The position numbers were made by a program, and so were the translations under genes. Below the pieces are notes generated by a model. The model was not told where the DNA came from and ran no database searches. It worked only from the letters and a program-made list of their open reading frames with translations. This document shows, in pieces, positions 24,195 through 37,090 of a DNA stretch of 64,000 nt; position 1 is the stretch's first letter, and every line of letters begins with the position of its first letter. The stretch is from Hordeum vulgare subsp. vulgare (taxonomy: Eukaryota > Streptophyta > Magnoliopsida > Poales > Poaceae), in the NCBI RefSeq assembly GCF_904849725.1, contig NC_058522.1, positions 194,513,468 to 194,577,467 on the forward strand, in the 5' to 3' direction.

Positions 24195-25681
24195 TGATGA
24201 CCCACAAGTATAGGGGATCAATCGTAGTCCTTTCGATAAGTAAGAGTGTCGAACCCAACGAGTAGCAGAAGGATCTGACAAGTGGTTTTCAGCAAGGTAA
24301 AATCTGCAAGCACTGAAATTATCGGTAACAAGTAGTTGTGTGGTGAGATGATTCATAGCAAGCAACAGGTAACAAAAGTAGCAATGGTGCAGCAAAGTGT
24401 CCCAATCCCTTTTGTAGCAAGGGGCAAGCCTGGAAAAAGTCTTATAGGAGGAAAAACGCTCCCGAGGACACACGGGAATTTCTGTCATGCTAGTTTTCAC
24501 CATGTTCATATGATTCGCGTTTGTTACTTTGATAGTTTGATATGTGGGTGGACAGGCGCTTGGGTACTGCCCTTACTTGGACAAGCATCCCACTTATGAT
24601 TAACACCTCTCGCAAGTATCCGCAACTACGAAAGAAGAATTAAGACAAAGTATAACCATAGCATTAAACTAGTGGATCCAAATCAGCCCCTTACGAAGCA
24701 ACGCATATACTAGGGTTTAAGCTTCTATCACTCTTGCAACCCATCATCTACTTACTACTTACCAATGCCTTCCTCTAGGCCCAAATAATGGTGAAGTGTT
24801 ATGTAGTCGACGTTCACATAACACCACTAGAGGAAAAACAACATACAACACATCAAAATATCGAACGAATACAAATTCACATGACTACTATTAGCATGAC
24901 TTATCCCATGTCCTCAGGAACAAAAGTAACTACTCACAAAGCATAATCATATTCATGACTAGAGAGGTAATGATTAGCATCAAGGATCTGAACATAAACT
25001 CTTTCACCAAGTAATCTAACTAGCATCAACTACAAAGAGTAATTAACACTACTAGCAACCTTACAAGTACCAATCGGAGTTGCGAGACGGAGATTGGTTA
25101 CAAGAGATGAACTAGGGTTTGGAGATGAGATGGTGCTGATGAAGATGTTGATGGTGACAAGTCCCCTCCGATGAGAGGAGTGTTGATGATGACGATGGCG
25201 ACGATTTCCCCCTCCGGGAGGGAAGTTTCCCCCGGCAGGATCGCCCTGTTGGCGGCGGCAAATCCTCGAAAAAGCCTCTTCTTGATTTTTTTCCGGCCGA
25301 AACCCTTCATATAGCAGAAGAGCGGGGCCAGAGGGCCAGCTAGGTTCCAACAAGCCCCCTAGGCGCGGCCAGGGGGGTGGCCGCGCCTAGCAGGCTTGTG
25401 GCCACCTGCTCGCGCCCCTCCGGCACTTCTTCGGCCCAGTATTTTTTATAAAACCCGAAAAAAATCCTCGTTGATTTTTACAACATTTGGAGTTGCGCAG
25501 AATAGGTATCTCAAACTTGCTCCAATTTCAGGCCAGAATTCCAGCTGCCGACATTCTCCCTCTTCATGTAAACCTTGCAAAATAAGAGAGAAAAGGCATA
25601 AGTATTGTACCGTGAAGTGAAATAACGGCCCAAGAAGCAATAAATATCAACATAAAAGCATGATGCAAAATGGACGTATCA
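24195..25681 (-). repeat. Solo LTR of a Ty3/gypsy element inside copia-2 integrase
   Basis: 1487 bp with TGATGACCCACAAG...GGACGTATCA ends. Read on the minus strand it starts TGATACGTCC and ends GTGGGTCATCA, an LTR form I recognise from abundant Triticeae gypsy elements, though I will not name the family. A TATA-like CTATATGAAG near 25310 fits minus orientation. Flanks are ACACA (24190-24194) and ACACC (25682-25686), a 5-bp duplication with one mismatch. Comparison with copia-1 shows that the target lacked this block. Unequal LTR recombination is the usual origin. Confidence 0.85.
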
Positions 25682-27901
25682 ACACCCCGTGGAATACCAC
25701 GGTGTAATGGTGTGACCGAACGTCGTAATCGTACTTTATTAGATATGGTACGTTCTATGATGTCTCCTACCGATTTGTCGTTATCGTTTTGGGGTTATGC
25801 ATTAGAGACAAATGGATTCACTTTAAATAGGGCACCATCAAAATCCATTGAGACGACGCGATATAAACTGTGCTTTGGCAAGAAGCCAAAGTTGTCGTTT
25901 CTTAAAGTTTGGAGATGTGATGCTTATGTCAAAAAGCTTGAGCGTGAAAAGCTGGAACCCAAAGCGAAAAAGTGCGTCTTCATAGGATACCCAAAAGAGA
26001 GAGTTGGGTACACCTTCTATCTTAGATTTGAGGGCAAAGGGTTTGTCCCTAAAACGGAGCTTTTCTTGAGAAATAGTTTCTCTTGAAAGAATTGAGTGAG
26101 AGGAAGATAGAACTTAATGTGGTTATAGAACCTTTACTTCAGCCACATAGTAGAGCTACACAGAAAGATGTTTCTATGAAACCTACAATAGTTTAAGAGG
26201 AAGCTAATGATGATGATCAGGAAACTTCAGATCAAGTTGCTATAAAACCTCGTACGTTGACAAGTGCACATACTGCTTATGAGTGGTACGACAACCCTGT
26301 CTTATCAATCATGTTGTTAGACAACGATGAACCTACGAGCAAGGGAGAAGCAATGATGGGCCCGAATTCCAACAAATGGTTAGTGGCCATGAAATCCGAG
26401 ATAGGATCCATGTATGAAAACAAAGTATGGACTTTAGAAGTATTACCTGAAGGGCGAAAGGCTATTCAGAATAAATGGATCTTTAAGAAGAAGACACACG
26501 CGGACAGTAATCTCACCATCTATAAAGCTCGACTTGTGGAAAAGGGTTTTTCACAAGTTCAAGGAGTGGACTATGATGAGACTGTCTCACCCGTAGTGAT
26601 GCTTAAGTCTGTCAGAATCATGTTAGCAATAGCTGCATTTTTCGATTATGAAATTTGGCACATGGATGTCAAAACAACGTTCCTTAATGGTTTCCTTACG
26701 GAAGAGTTGTATATGATGCAATTGGAAGGTTTTGTCGATCCAGAGAAAGCTAACAAAGTATGCAAACTCCGGTGATCCATTTATGGACTAGTGCAAGCAT
26801 CTCAGTGTAGAATTAGCGCTTTGATGAGGTGATCAAGGCGTTTGTGTTTATACAAGTTTATGGAGAAGCTTGTATTTACAAGAAAGTGAGTGGGAGCTCT
26901 ATGGTGTTTCTAATACTATATGTGGATGACATATTGCTGATTGGAAACGATATAGATCTTTTGGGAAGCGCAAAGAATTATTTGAATAAAAGTTTTTCAA
27001 TGAAGGACCTAGGAGAAGTTGCTTACATATTAGGCATCAAGATCTATAGAGATAGATCAAGACGCTTGCTAGGACTTTTAGAGAGCACACACCTTGATAA
27101 AGTTTTGAACAAATTCAAAATGGAACAGTCCAGGAAAGGGTTCTTGCGTGTGTTACAAGGCATAAAGTAGAGTAAGACTCTATGCCTAATAATTGCAAAA
27201 GATAGAGAAAAGATGAGTGTCGCCCCCTATGCTTCAGCCATAGGCCCTATCATGTATGCAATGCTTTGCACAAGACCTGATGTGATCCTTGCCATAAGTA
27301 TGGTGGGAAGATTTCAAAGTAATCCAGGAATGGTTCACTGGACAGCGGTGAAGAATATTCTGAAGTACCTCAAAAGGACTAACAAAATGTTTCTCATTTA
27401 TGGAGGTTACAAAGAGCTCGTCATAAAGGGTTACGTCCATGCAAGCTTTGACATTGATCCAGTTGACTCTAAGTCACAAACCGAATACGAATTTATTCTC
27501 AATGGGGGTGTCGTAAGCTGGCGCAGTTCCAAGCAAAGCATTGTAGCTGATTCTACATGCAAAGTGGAGTACATAGCTGCCTCAGAGGCGGCTAAAGAAG
27601 GTGTCTCGATGAAGCAGTTCATGACATATCTTGGAGTTGTGCCAAGTGTATTGGATCCAATGACTTTGTTCTGTGACAACACGGGTGCCATTGCTCTAGG
27701 CAAGGAACCAAGGTTTCACAAGAGGACCAGTCACATAAAGCGATGCTTCAATTCCATCCACGATTATATCAAAGAGGAGGACATAAATCTTTGCAAAGTG
27801 TACAAGGATCTGCATGTTGCACACCCTTGACTAAGCCTCTTCCACAAACAAAACATGATCAACACCTGAACTGTATGCGTGTTAGATTCATTACAATGTA
27901 A
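25682..27901 (+). pseudogene. Copia-2 integrase C-terminus, reverse transcriptase and RNase H remnant (second part)
   Basis: Resumes at the integrase Glu region (NGVTERRNRTLLDMVRSMM) and continues to the RNase H end and TAA at 27899. The RT box YVDDILLIG is intact (26919-26930), but stops and frameshifts occur near 26084, 26194, 26774, 26810 and 27167. RNase H landmarks GYVHASFD (first Asp changed to His) and KVEYIAAS are recognisable. Not functional. Confidence 0.88.
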
Positions 27902-27951
27902 ATCACATAGTGATGTGAGTTAGATTATTGACTCTAGTGCAAATGTGAGAC

Positions 27952-29265
27952 TGTTGGAAATATGCCCTAGAGGCAATAATAAAATATTTATTGTTATGTT
28001 TCCATGTTCAAGATAATAGTTTATTATCCATGCTATAATTGTATTGAATGGAAACTCAGATACATGTGTGGATACATAGACAACACACTGTCCCTAGTAA
28101 GCCTCTAGTGAACTAGCTTGTTGATAAAAGACGGTTAAGGTTTCCTACCCATAGATAAGTGTTATCACTTAATAACGGGATCACATCATTAGGAGAATGA
28201 TTTGATGGACAAGACCCAAACTACGAACGTAGGATGTGACCGTGTCATTTTATTGCTCCTGTTTTTCTGCATGTCAAGTATATGTTCCTATAACCATGAG
28301 ATCATGTAACTCACTGACACCGGAAGAATACCTTGTGTGTATAAAATGTCGCAACGTAACATGGGGTCTTTAAAGGTGCTCTACTAGTATCTCCGAAGGT
28401 GTCTGTTGAGTTAGCATGGATCAAGACTGGGATTTGTCACACACTATGACAGAGAGGTATCTGAGGGCCCACTCGGTAATACAATATCATAACAAGCCTT
28501 GCAAGCAATGTGACTAAAGATTTAGCCATGGGATTTCTTATTACATAACGAGTAAATATACTTGCCAGTAACGAGATTAAAATAGGTATAGAGATACCGA
28601 CGATCGAATCTCGGACAAGTAACATACCGAAGGACAAACGGAATATTATACGGGATTAACTGAATCCTTGGCATAGAGCTTCAACCAATTAAGATCTTTG
28701 TAGAATACGTAGGATCCAATATGGACATCCAGGTCCCGTTATTTTATATTTACCGAAAAATGTCTCAGTCATGTCTATATAGTTCTAGAACCCGCAGGGT
28801 CTGCACACTTAAGGTTCGGTGACGTTTCAGTATAGTTGAATTATGCATGTTGGTGATCGAACATTTTTCAGAGTCCCGAATGAGATCTCGGACGTCATGA
28901 GGAGTTCTGGAATGGTCCGGAGATGAAGATTGATATATAGGAAGGGCACATTTGGCTTCTCGAAGGATTTCAGGCATTACCGGTAAAGTATGGGGAGTGA
29001 CGAATGGGTTCCGGGGTTCCACCCGGGGGGCCACCCACCCGAAGGGGGACCGAATAGGCCCGAGGGTGGTGCACCAGCCCCTGGTGGGCTGGGTGGCCAG
29101 CCCAAGTGGGCATATTTTGGCCGAAGTAAAAAAGAGGGACAAAGAGAGGTGGGGCAAAGCTACTAGGAGGAGGACCCCTCCTCCACCAAAACGAATTGGA
29201 GGAGGATTCCTCCCTCCTGTTTGGTGCGCCGGCTGAACCCTATGGGTTTTCCCTAAGGCGCCACC
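27952..29265 (+). repeat. 3' LTR of copia-2, first part
   Basis: Begins TGTTGGAAATATGCCC after the tract GCAAATGTGAGAC. It breaks off at CCACC (29261-29265), just before the TATA region, where copia-3 is inserted. It resumes at 57954. Confidence 0.9.
29261..29265. repeat. Target-site duplication of copia-3, left copy (CCACC)
   Basis: Repeated exactly at 57949-57953, 28.7 kb away. Confidence 0.88.
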
Positions 29266-31058
29266 TATTGGAAATATGCCCTATAAGCAATAATAAAATA
29301 GTTATTATTATATTTCCTATTTAAAGACAATCGTTTATTATCCATGCTATAATTGTATTGAATGGAAACACAAATGCATGTGTGGATATATAAACAAAAC
29401 AATATCCCTAGTGAGCCTCTAGTTGACTAGCTCGTTGATCGAAGATGGTTAATGTTTCCTAGCCATATACAAGTGTTGTCAGTTGATAATGGGATCACAT
29501 CATTAGGGGAATGATGTGATGGACAAGACCCAAACTATAAACATAGCATGTGATCGTGCCATTTTGTTGCTATTGTTTTCTGCATGTCAAGTATACGTTC
29601 CCACGACCATGAGATCATGAAACTCACTCACACCGGAGGAATGCATTGTGTGTATCAAACGCAATGTTACTGGGTGACTATAAAGGTGCTCTACACGTAT
29701 CTCTGAAGGTTCCATTTACTTAGCATGGATCAAGACTGGGATTTGTCAATCTGTATGACAGAGAGGTATCTCGGGGCCCACTCGGTACTACAACATCACA
29801 ACAAGCCTTGCAAGCTATGTGGCTAAAGAGTTAACCGTGGGATCTTGTATTACGGAACAAGTAAAGAGACTTGCCGGTAACTATATTTAAATATGTATAG
29901 AGAAACTAATGATCGTATCTCGGGCAAGTAACATACCAAAGGACAAAGGGGACAACATACGGTATTAACTGAATCCTTGACATAGAGGTTCAACCGATAA
30001 AGATCTTCATAGAATATGTAGGAGACAATATGGGCATCCAGGTCCCGCTATTGGTTATTGACCGGAGAGTGTCTTAGGTCATGTCTACATTGTTCTCGAA
30101 CCCGCAGGGTCTGCACACTTAAGGTTCGGTGATGTTTCGGTATAGTTGAATTATCGATGTTGGTAAGTGAATGTTCTTCGGAGTCCCGGATGAGATCCTG
30201 GACGTCGCGAGGGTTTCCAGAATGGCCCAGAAACGAATATTCATATATAGAAATGTTGCATTGGGCTTCCGGAAAGAGTTCGGGCATTATCGGTAAAGTA
30301 CCAGGAGTTATGAATGGGTTCAAGGGTTTTACCGGGAGGTGCCACCCACCTGGGAGAGGACCTAATAGGCCCATGGGTGGCGCACCAGACCTTAGTGGGC
30401 TGTTGAGGCCATCCCAATAAACCTATTTCATTTGAAATAAAAATTAAAGGAAATGGAAAAAAGGGAAGGAGGTAGACAAGTTGGGAAGGAGTCCTCCACC
30501 AAACAGAATTGGAGGAGGACTCCTCCCTCTTGGGCTCGGCCATACCCTCCTACTTGGATTAGGAGCCAAGCCACCCGCCCTCTTGTTCCTCCTATATATA
30601 GTGGAGGTTTGAGATGATTTTTGCACCCCAAGGCATTGTGTAGTCCTCTCTCCCTCCACCACTTCGTGACACCCCGTAGTTAGTTCGGTACGGCATGACG
30701 AATCCCTGTCAGAGTAGCTCCGCCACCATCAGCGCCACACCGTCGTGCTGCCGAAGAATTCAACTACCACTTGATCTCTATTGCTGGATCAAGAAGGCGG
30801 AGATCGTCATCGAGCTGTACGTGTGCTGAACGCGGAGGTGTCATCCGTTCGGTACTAGATCGGGACGGAGTTTGTGGGACGCTTGGAATTAGGATCGTGA
30901 AGACGTTCGACAACATCAATCGTGTTTCATAACACTTCCCACTTAGCGATCTACAAGGGTATGTGGATCCGATCTCCCCTCTCGCAGATGATAATCACCA
31001 TGATAGGTCTTTCATGTGGGTAGGAAATTTTTTGTTTCCCATGCAACATTCCCCAACA
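29266..31058 (+). repeat. 5' LTR of copia-3
   Basis: 1793 bp; TATATATAG box at about 30593-30601; ends CCCCAACA. Its U3 centre differs from that of copia-1. Confidence 0.92.
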
Positions 31059-32286
31059 GTGGCGTCATGAGCTAGGTTCATGCGTAGATGATATGTCGAG
31101 TAGAACACAAAGGAGTTTATGGGCGTTGATGTTCAATTTTCTTCCCTCCTTAGTCTTTTCTTGGTATAGTGGTATTGTTGGATTGAAGTGGCCCGGATCA
31201 ACATTACTCGTATGCTTACGAGAGACCGGTTTCATCGACTAACATGCAACTTGTTGCATAAAGATGACTAGCGGGTGTTTGTTTCTTCAACTTCAGTTTA
31301 ATCGGATCTGACTGAGGCGGTCCTTGGAGAAGGTTAAATAGCAATTTTCATATCACCGTTGTGGCTATGGGTAAGTAAGATGCGATCATACTAGATACCC
31401 ATAGCAGCCACGTAAAATTTGCAACAACAAATTAGAAGACATCTAACTTGTTTTTGTAGGGTATGCATGTGATGTGATATGGCCAAAGATATGATATGAT
31501 ATATTGGATGTATGTGATGATCATGTTGTAATAGTTAAATATGGACTTGCACGTCGATGCTACGTCAACCGGCAGGAGCCATAGGGTTGTATTTAATTAT
31601 TTTTGTGCTTGGTGATGCTTTTCTTTAGCGCTAGTAGTAGATCTGGTACTAACAACATAGTTAGCGCAACAAACTCGATGGCAGCAGAATGATAGACATC
31701 ATGATGATGGAGAGCATGGTGTGGTGCCGGTGACACTGGAGCTCATGCAGGTGCTTTGGTGATGGAGATCAAGAAGCACGAGTTCATGGCCATATCATGT
31801 CACCATATTTTGCTTAGAACGCCGGTAGCATTATGAGGTGATCACTCACTAAAATTTCAAGATAAAATTGTCTTCTTCTCGACTCTGCACTGTTGCGATA
31901 GTTCATCATTTCGAGACACCACGAGATTGTCGGGTGTGATAGACTCAACGTTCATATACAACGGGTGCAAAACAGTTGCACATGCGGAACACTCAGGTTA
32001 AACTTGATGATCCTAGCATTATATAGACATGGCCTTGGAACACAAGAGACCGAAAGGTCGAACATGAATCATATAGTTGATATGATCAACATGGAGATGT
32101 TAACCATTGAAACTATACTCAACTCACGTGATGATCGGACTTGAGTTAGTGAATTTGGATCATGCGACACTCGAATGACTAGAGGGATGCTAGTTTGAGT
32201 GGGAGTTTATTAGTAATATGATTAGCTAAACTCAATATATTGAACATAGTCTAATTAATCTTTGCAAAATTTTATGTTGTAGATCA
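31059..32286 (+). other. Primer-site region and leader of copia-3
   Basis: Starts GTGGCGTCATGAGCTAGG next to the LTR, a variant primer site shared with copia-1. About 1.2 kb of non-coding leader to the gag ATG at 32287. Confidence 0.75.
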
Positions 32287-33051
32287 ATGGCTCGCAGAGT
32301 AGCAACCCCGAATTTTAATATGTTCCTAGAGAAAGTTAAGATGAAAGATGATGGAAGCAACTTTGTTGACTGGGCTCGTATTCTGAGGCTTATCCTCATG
32401 GCTGGCCAAAAACAATATGTCCTTGATGCCGCGCTAGGTGATGCACCACCCAATACGGCAACCCAAGACATTTTGACCGCTTGGTAGTCGCATAAGGATG
32501 ACTACTCATTAGTTCAATGCGTAGTTTTGTATGGCTTAGAACCGGGACTTCAAAGACGTTTTGAACGTCATGGAGTATATGAGATGTTCCAGGAGTTGAA
32601 GTTTATCTTTGGGAAGAGTGCCCGAATCGAGAGCTATGAAACCTCCGATAAGTTCTATGCTTGCAAAATGGAGGAGAACGCGTCTCTTAGTGAACACATA
32701 CTCAGAATGTGTGGGTACTCTAACCGTCTTGCTGATCTTGGGATTAATCTCCCGCAAGAGGATAAGGCTATCACTGACAGAGTTCTTCAGTCACTGACAC
32801 CTAGCTATAAGAGCTTCGTGTTGAACTATAACATGCAAGGGATGAATAAGTCACTCGCTGAGCTGTTTCCGATGCAGAAAGTCGCAAAGTCAGAAATCCA
32901 GAAAGAGCATAAGTATTGATGGTGAATAAGACCACCAGTTTCAAGAAAAACGGCAAAGGAATAAAGGGTTACTACAAGAAGAGTGGAAAATCTGTTGCCC
33001 CTCCCACGAAGAAACCCAAGGCTGGACCTAAACCGGAAACTGAGTGTTATT
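32287..33051 (+). pseudogene. Copia-3 gag remnant (cut by the CACTA element)
   Basis: Begins MARRVATPNFNMFLEKVKMK, close to the copia-1 gag. TAG at 32485-32487 replaces a gag codon, and a one-base loss near 32909 shifts the frame (CATAAG for CATCAAG). The coding sequence is broken right at the first cysteines of the zinc knuckle (ETECY) by the CACTA insertion at 33052. It continues at 52878. Confidence 0.88.
33049..33051. repeat. Target-site duplication of the CACTA element, left copy (ATT)
   Basis: ATT before CACTAG matches ATT at 52878-52880 after CTAGTG. The reconstructed target (TGTT-ATT-ATTGC) fits the copia gag sequence. Three-base duplications are the rule for CACTA elements. Confidence 0.88.
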
Positions 33052-33350
33052 CACTAGAAGAAAACACGGCTATCGTTCGGCCCTGGCCAGCCCATTAGTC
33101 CCGGTTCTTCAAGAATCGGGACAAATGGGGGGTATTACACCCGGTTCGTGAGCCCAGGGGGCCGGCCGGGGCCTCGTGGGCATTGGTCCCGGTTCGTGTA
33201 GAACCATTTGTCCCGGTTCGAGCCACGAACCGGGACCAATGGTTCTCGCTGCTGGCCCACAACCATTGGTCCCGGTTCGTGGCATGAACCGGGACAGAAG
33301 GGGCGGCTTTAGTCCCGGTTCATGCCACGAACCGGGACAAATAACTTGCC
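33052..33350. repeat. Left terminal inverted repeat and subterminal hairpin repeats of the CACTA element
   Basis: After the terminus come inverted pairs of TCCCGGTTC/GAACCGGGA: 33211-33235, 33267-33295 and 33311-33339, plus single units near 33102 and 33140. These are the expected binding sites of the element's DNA-binding transposition protein. Confidence 0.85.
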
Positions 33351-33358
33351 TATATATA
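33351..33358 (+). promoter_or_regulatory. TATA box of the CACTA transposase gene
   Basis: TATATATA directly downstream of the left hairpin repeats and about 380 bases before the transposase ATG. A likely 5'-UTR intron follows (donor GTGAGC at 33615, acceptor AG at 33727-33728 right before the ATG). Confidence 0.6.
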
Positions 33359-33728
33359 CCCACCGCCATGGCAGAGCACTCTGTTTTTTTGGCTGGCGAG
33401 GGGAGGGCATTTTCGTGCTCTAGCTCACCTCCTATGCACATGAGGTGTTCGATGAAATGCCCGAGCCACACTAGTTAAGCTTTCTCCTCTTGAAGCTCGA
33501 CCTAGGAGCTTCATTTTTCCCGAGATTTGTCTAGATTTAGGGGTCCGTCACGCTCCGTCCCCGTTTTCATCGCCGTTGATCGCCCGCGCCGATCTCGTCA
33601 CCGGCACCACCGTGGTGAGCCTGTTGTTCTTATCTTCTTTATGATACTTGTCTGATTTTCTTACTTTAGATAGATATTTGTCTGATTTTCTTAATTTTGA
33701 CACACATTATTATATGTAATGCACGCAG

Positions 33729-36700
33729 ATGAAGCGGCAATGGATGTATGGTGACAGACACACCTCCGAGTACATTAAGGGCGTGTATATTTTTCTCCAA
33801 GTTGCTGAGGCAAACAAGCAGAATGGGTTTATGTGTTGTCCATGCAGTAAATGTGGGAATACAAAGTCTTACTCTGACCGGAAAATCCTTCACACCCACC
33901 TGCTTTACAAGGATTTCATGCCACACTATAATGTTTGGACGAGGCACGGAGAAATAGGGGTTATGATTGAAGACGGGGAAGAAGAAGAGGACGATGACAA
34001 CTATGTGCCCCCTGAATACGGTGATGCTGCAACGGGGGGAGCTGCTGAAGATCAAGAGGAACCACACGATGTGCCCGATGATGCTGCAACGGGGGAAGCT
34101 GCTGAAGATCAAGAGAAACCAGACGATGTGCCCGATGATGATCTCCGTCGGGTCATTGTCGATGCAAGGACGCAATGCGAAAGTCAAAAGAAGAAGCTGA
34201 AGTTTGATCGCATGTTAGAGGATCACAAAAAAAGTTGTACCCCAATTGTGAAGATGGCAACACAAAGCTGGGTACTGTACTGGAATTGTTGCAGTGGAAG
34301 GCAGAGAATACTGTGCCTGACAAAGGATTTGAGAAGCTACTGAAAATATTGAAGAAGAAGCTTCCAAAGGATAATGAATTGCCCGATAGTACATATGCAG
34401 CAAAGAAGGTCGTATGCCCTCAAGGATTGGAGGTGTAGAAGATACATGCATGCCCTAATGACTGCATCCTCTACCGCGGTGCGTACGAGGATTTGAACGC
34501 ATGCCCGATATGCGGTGCATTGCAGTATAAGATCAGACGAGATGACCCTGGTGATGTTGACGGCGAGCCCCACAGGAAGAGAGTTCCTGCGAAGGTGATG
34601 TGGTATGCTCCTATAATACCACGGTTGAAACGACTGTTCAGAAACAAAGAGCATGCCAAGTTGATGCGATGGCACACTGAGGACCGTAAGAAAGACGGGA
34701 AGTTGAGAGCACCCGTTGACGGGTCGCAGTGGAGAAAAATCGAGAGAGAGTACTGGGCTGAGTTTGCACGTGACCCAAGGAACGTATGGTTTGGTTTAAG
34801 CACGGATGGCATTAATCCTTTCGGGGACCAGAGCAGCAATCACAACACCTGGCCCGTGACTCTATGTATGTATAACCTTCCTCCTTGGATGTGCATGAAG
34901 CGGAAGTTCATTATGATGCCAGTTCTCATCCAAGGCCCTAAGCAACCCAGCAACAACATTGATGTTTACCTAAGGCCATTAGTTGAAGAACTTTTACAGC
35001 TGTGGAATGGAAACGGTGTACGTGCGTGGGATGAGCACAAATAGGAGGAATTTAACCTGCATGCGTTGCTGTTTGTAACCATCAACGATTGGCCCGCTCT
35101 CAGTAACCTTTGAGGACAGACAAACAAGGGATACCACGCATGCACGCACTGTTTAGCTGGCACCGAAAGTATATACCTGGGAAGCTGCAGGAAGAATGTG
35201 TACCTCGGCCATCGTTGATTTCTTCTGACCAACCATCAATGTCGAAAGAAAGGCAAGCATTTCAAAGGCGAGGCAGATCACCGGAAGAAGCCCACCATGA
35301 GTACCGGTGATCACGTACTTGCTATGGTCAATGATTGACACGTAATCTTTGGAAAGGGTCCCGGCGGACTAGCTGTTCCGAGTGACGCTGGGGGACACGC
35401 ACCCATGTGGAAGAAGAAATCTATATTTTGGGACCAACCCTACTGGAAAGACCTAGAGGTCTGCTCTTCGATAGACGTGATGCACGTGACGAAGAACCTT
35501 TGCGTCAACCTGCTAGGCTTCTTGGGAGTGTATGGGAATACAAAAGATACAGTTGAGGCACGGGAGGACCTGCAACGTTTGCACGAAAAAGACAGCATGC
35601 CTCCAAAGCAGTATGAAGGTCCTGCTAGCTACGCTCTTACCATAGAAGAGAAGGAAATCTTCTTTGAATGCCTGCTTAGTATGAAGGTCCCGACTGGCTT
35701 CTCGTCGAATATAAAGGGAATAATAAATATGGCAGAGAAAAAGTTTCAGAACCTAAAGTCTCATGACTGCCACATGATTATGACACAACTGCTTCCGGTT
35801 GCATTGAGGGGGCTTCTACCGGAAAACGTCCGATTAGCCATTGTGAAGCTATGTGCATTCCTCAATGCAATCTCTCAGAAGGTGATCGATCCAGAAATCA
35901 TACCAAGGCTAAGGAGGGATGTGGTGCAATGTCTTTTTAGTTTCGAGCTGGTGCTCCCAGCATCCTTCTTCAATATCATGACACGTGTCCTAGTTCATCT
36001 AGTTGACGAGATTATCATTCTGGGCCCCGTATTTCTACACAATATGTACCCCTTTGAGAGGTTCATGGGAGTCCTAAAGAAATATGTCCGTAACCGCGCT
36101 AGGCCAGAAGGAAGCATCTCCATGGGCCATCAAACAGAGGATGTCATTGGGTTTTGTGTTGACTTCATTCCTGACCTTAAGAAGATAGGTCTCCCTAAAT
36201 CGCGGTATGAGGGGAGACTGAGTGGAAAAGGCACGCTTGGAGGGGAGACAATAATATGCAGGGACGGATATTCTTGGTCTGAAGCACACTGCACTGTTCT
36301 ACAGAACTCTACCTTGGTGACCCCTTATGTCGATGAACAGAAGAACAGTCTGCGCTCCAAACACCCGGAGTAGTGCGACGACTGGATTACATGAGAACAC
36401 ATCAGGACTTTCAGCAGTTGGATGGAAACACGTCTCACAGATGAAAACCCTGTTTGTGATGAGCTATACTCGTTGTCCAGGGGACCATCTTCGACTGTTA
36501 CGATTTGGAAAGGATATGAGATAAATGGGAATACATTTTACACGATCGCCCAAGATCAAAAGAGCACCAACCAAAACAGCGGTGTCCGCTTTGATGCAGC
36601 CACCGAGAGGGGAAAGGACACATATTATGGTTACATAGTGGACATATGGGAACTTGACTACGGAGTAGATTTTAAGGTCCCTTTGTTTAAGTGCAAATGG

Positions 36701-37090
36701 GTCAATCTGTCAGGAGGCGGGGTACACGTAGACCCACAGTACGGAATGACAAAAGTGGATCTGAACAATCATGGGTACACTGACAAACCGTTCGTCCTAG
36801 CCAATGATGTGGCACAGGTTATCTATATGAAGGACATGTCTACCAAACTGAGAAAAAGAAAAAATAAGGAAGCGAATACATCATATGATGAGCCAAAGCG
36901 CCACATAGTTCTTTCAGGAAAAAGGGACATCGTGGGAGTGGAGGGCAAGACAGACATGTCCGAAGATTATGAAAAGTTTCATGAAATTCCTCCCTTCAAA
37001 GTCAAGGCTGACCCAAGCATCCTGATAAATGATGAAGATTATCCATGGTTACGGCGCAATAAGGAAAGGACACAAGCGAAGAAAAAGTGA
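33729..37090 (+). pseudogene. CACTA transposase gene (TNPD type), one frameshift and seven nonsense codons
   Basis: Starts MKRQWMYGDRHTSEYIKG, the form of the plant transposase-associated domain, with C-x2-C (CPCSKCGN). An acidic stretch with a direct repeat (GEAAEDQEKPDDVPDD type) follows. After it come the TNPD core (CPNDCILYRGAYEDLNACP, WFGLSTDGINPFG, YNLPPWMCMK), the DUF4218-type segment (FWDQPYWKDL, IDVMHVTKNLC, LPVALRGLLP) and the DUF4216-type end (YYGYIVDIWELDY, VPLFKCKWV). The frame shifts by one in an A8 run at about 34217-34224. Stops lie at 34436, 35042, 35111, 35216, 35336, 36371 and 36392; the frame is otherwise continuous to TGA at 37088. It would cut at the CACTA termini. Not functional as it stands. 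Confidence 0.92.
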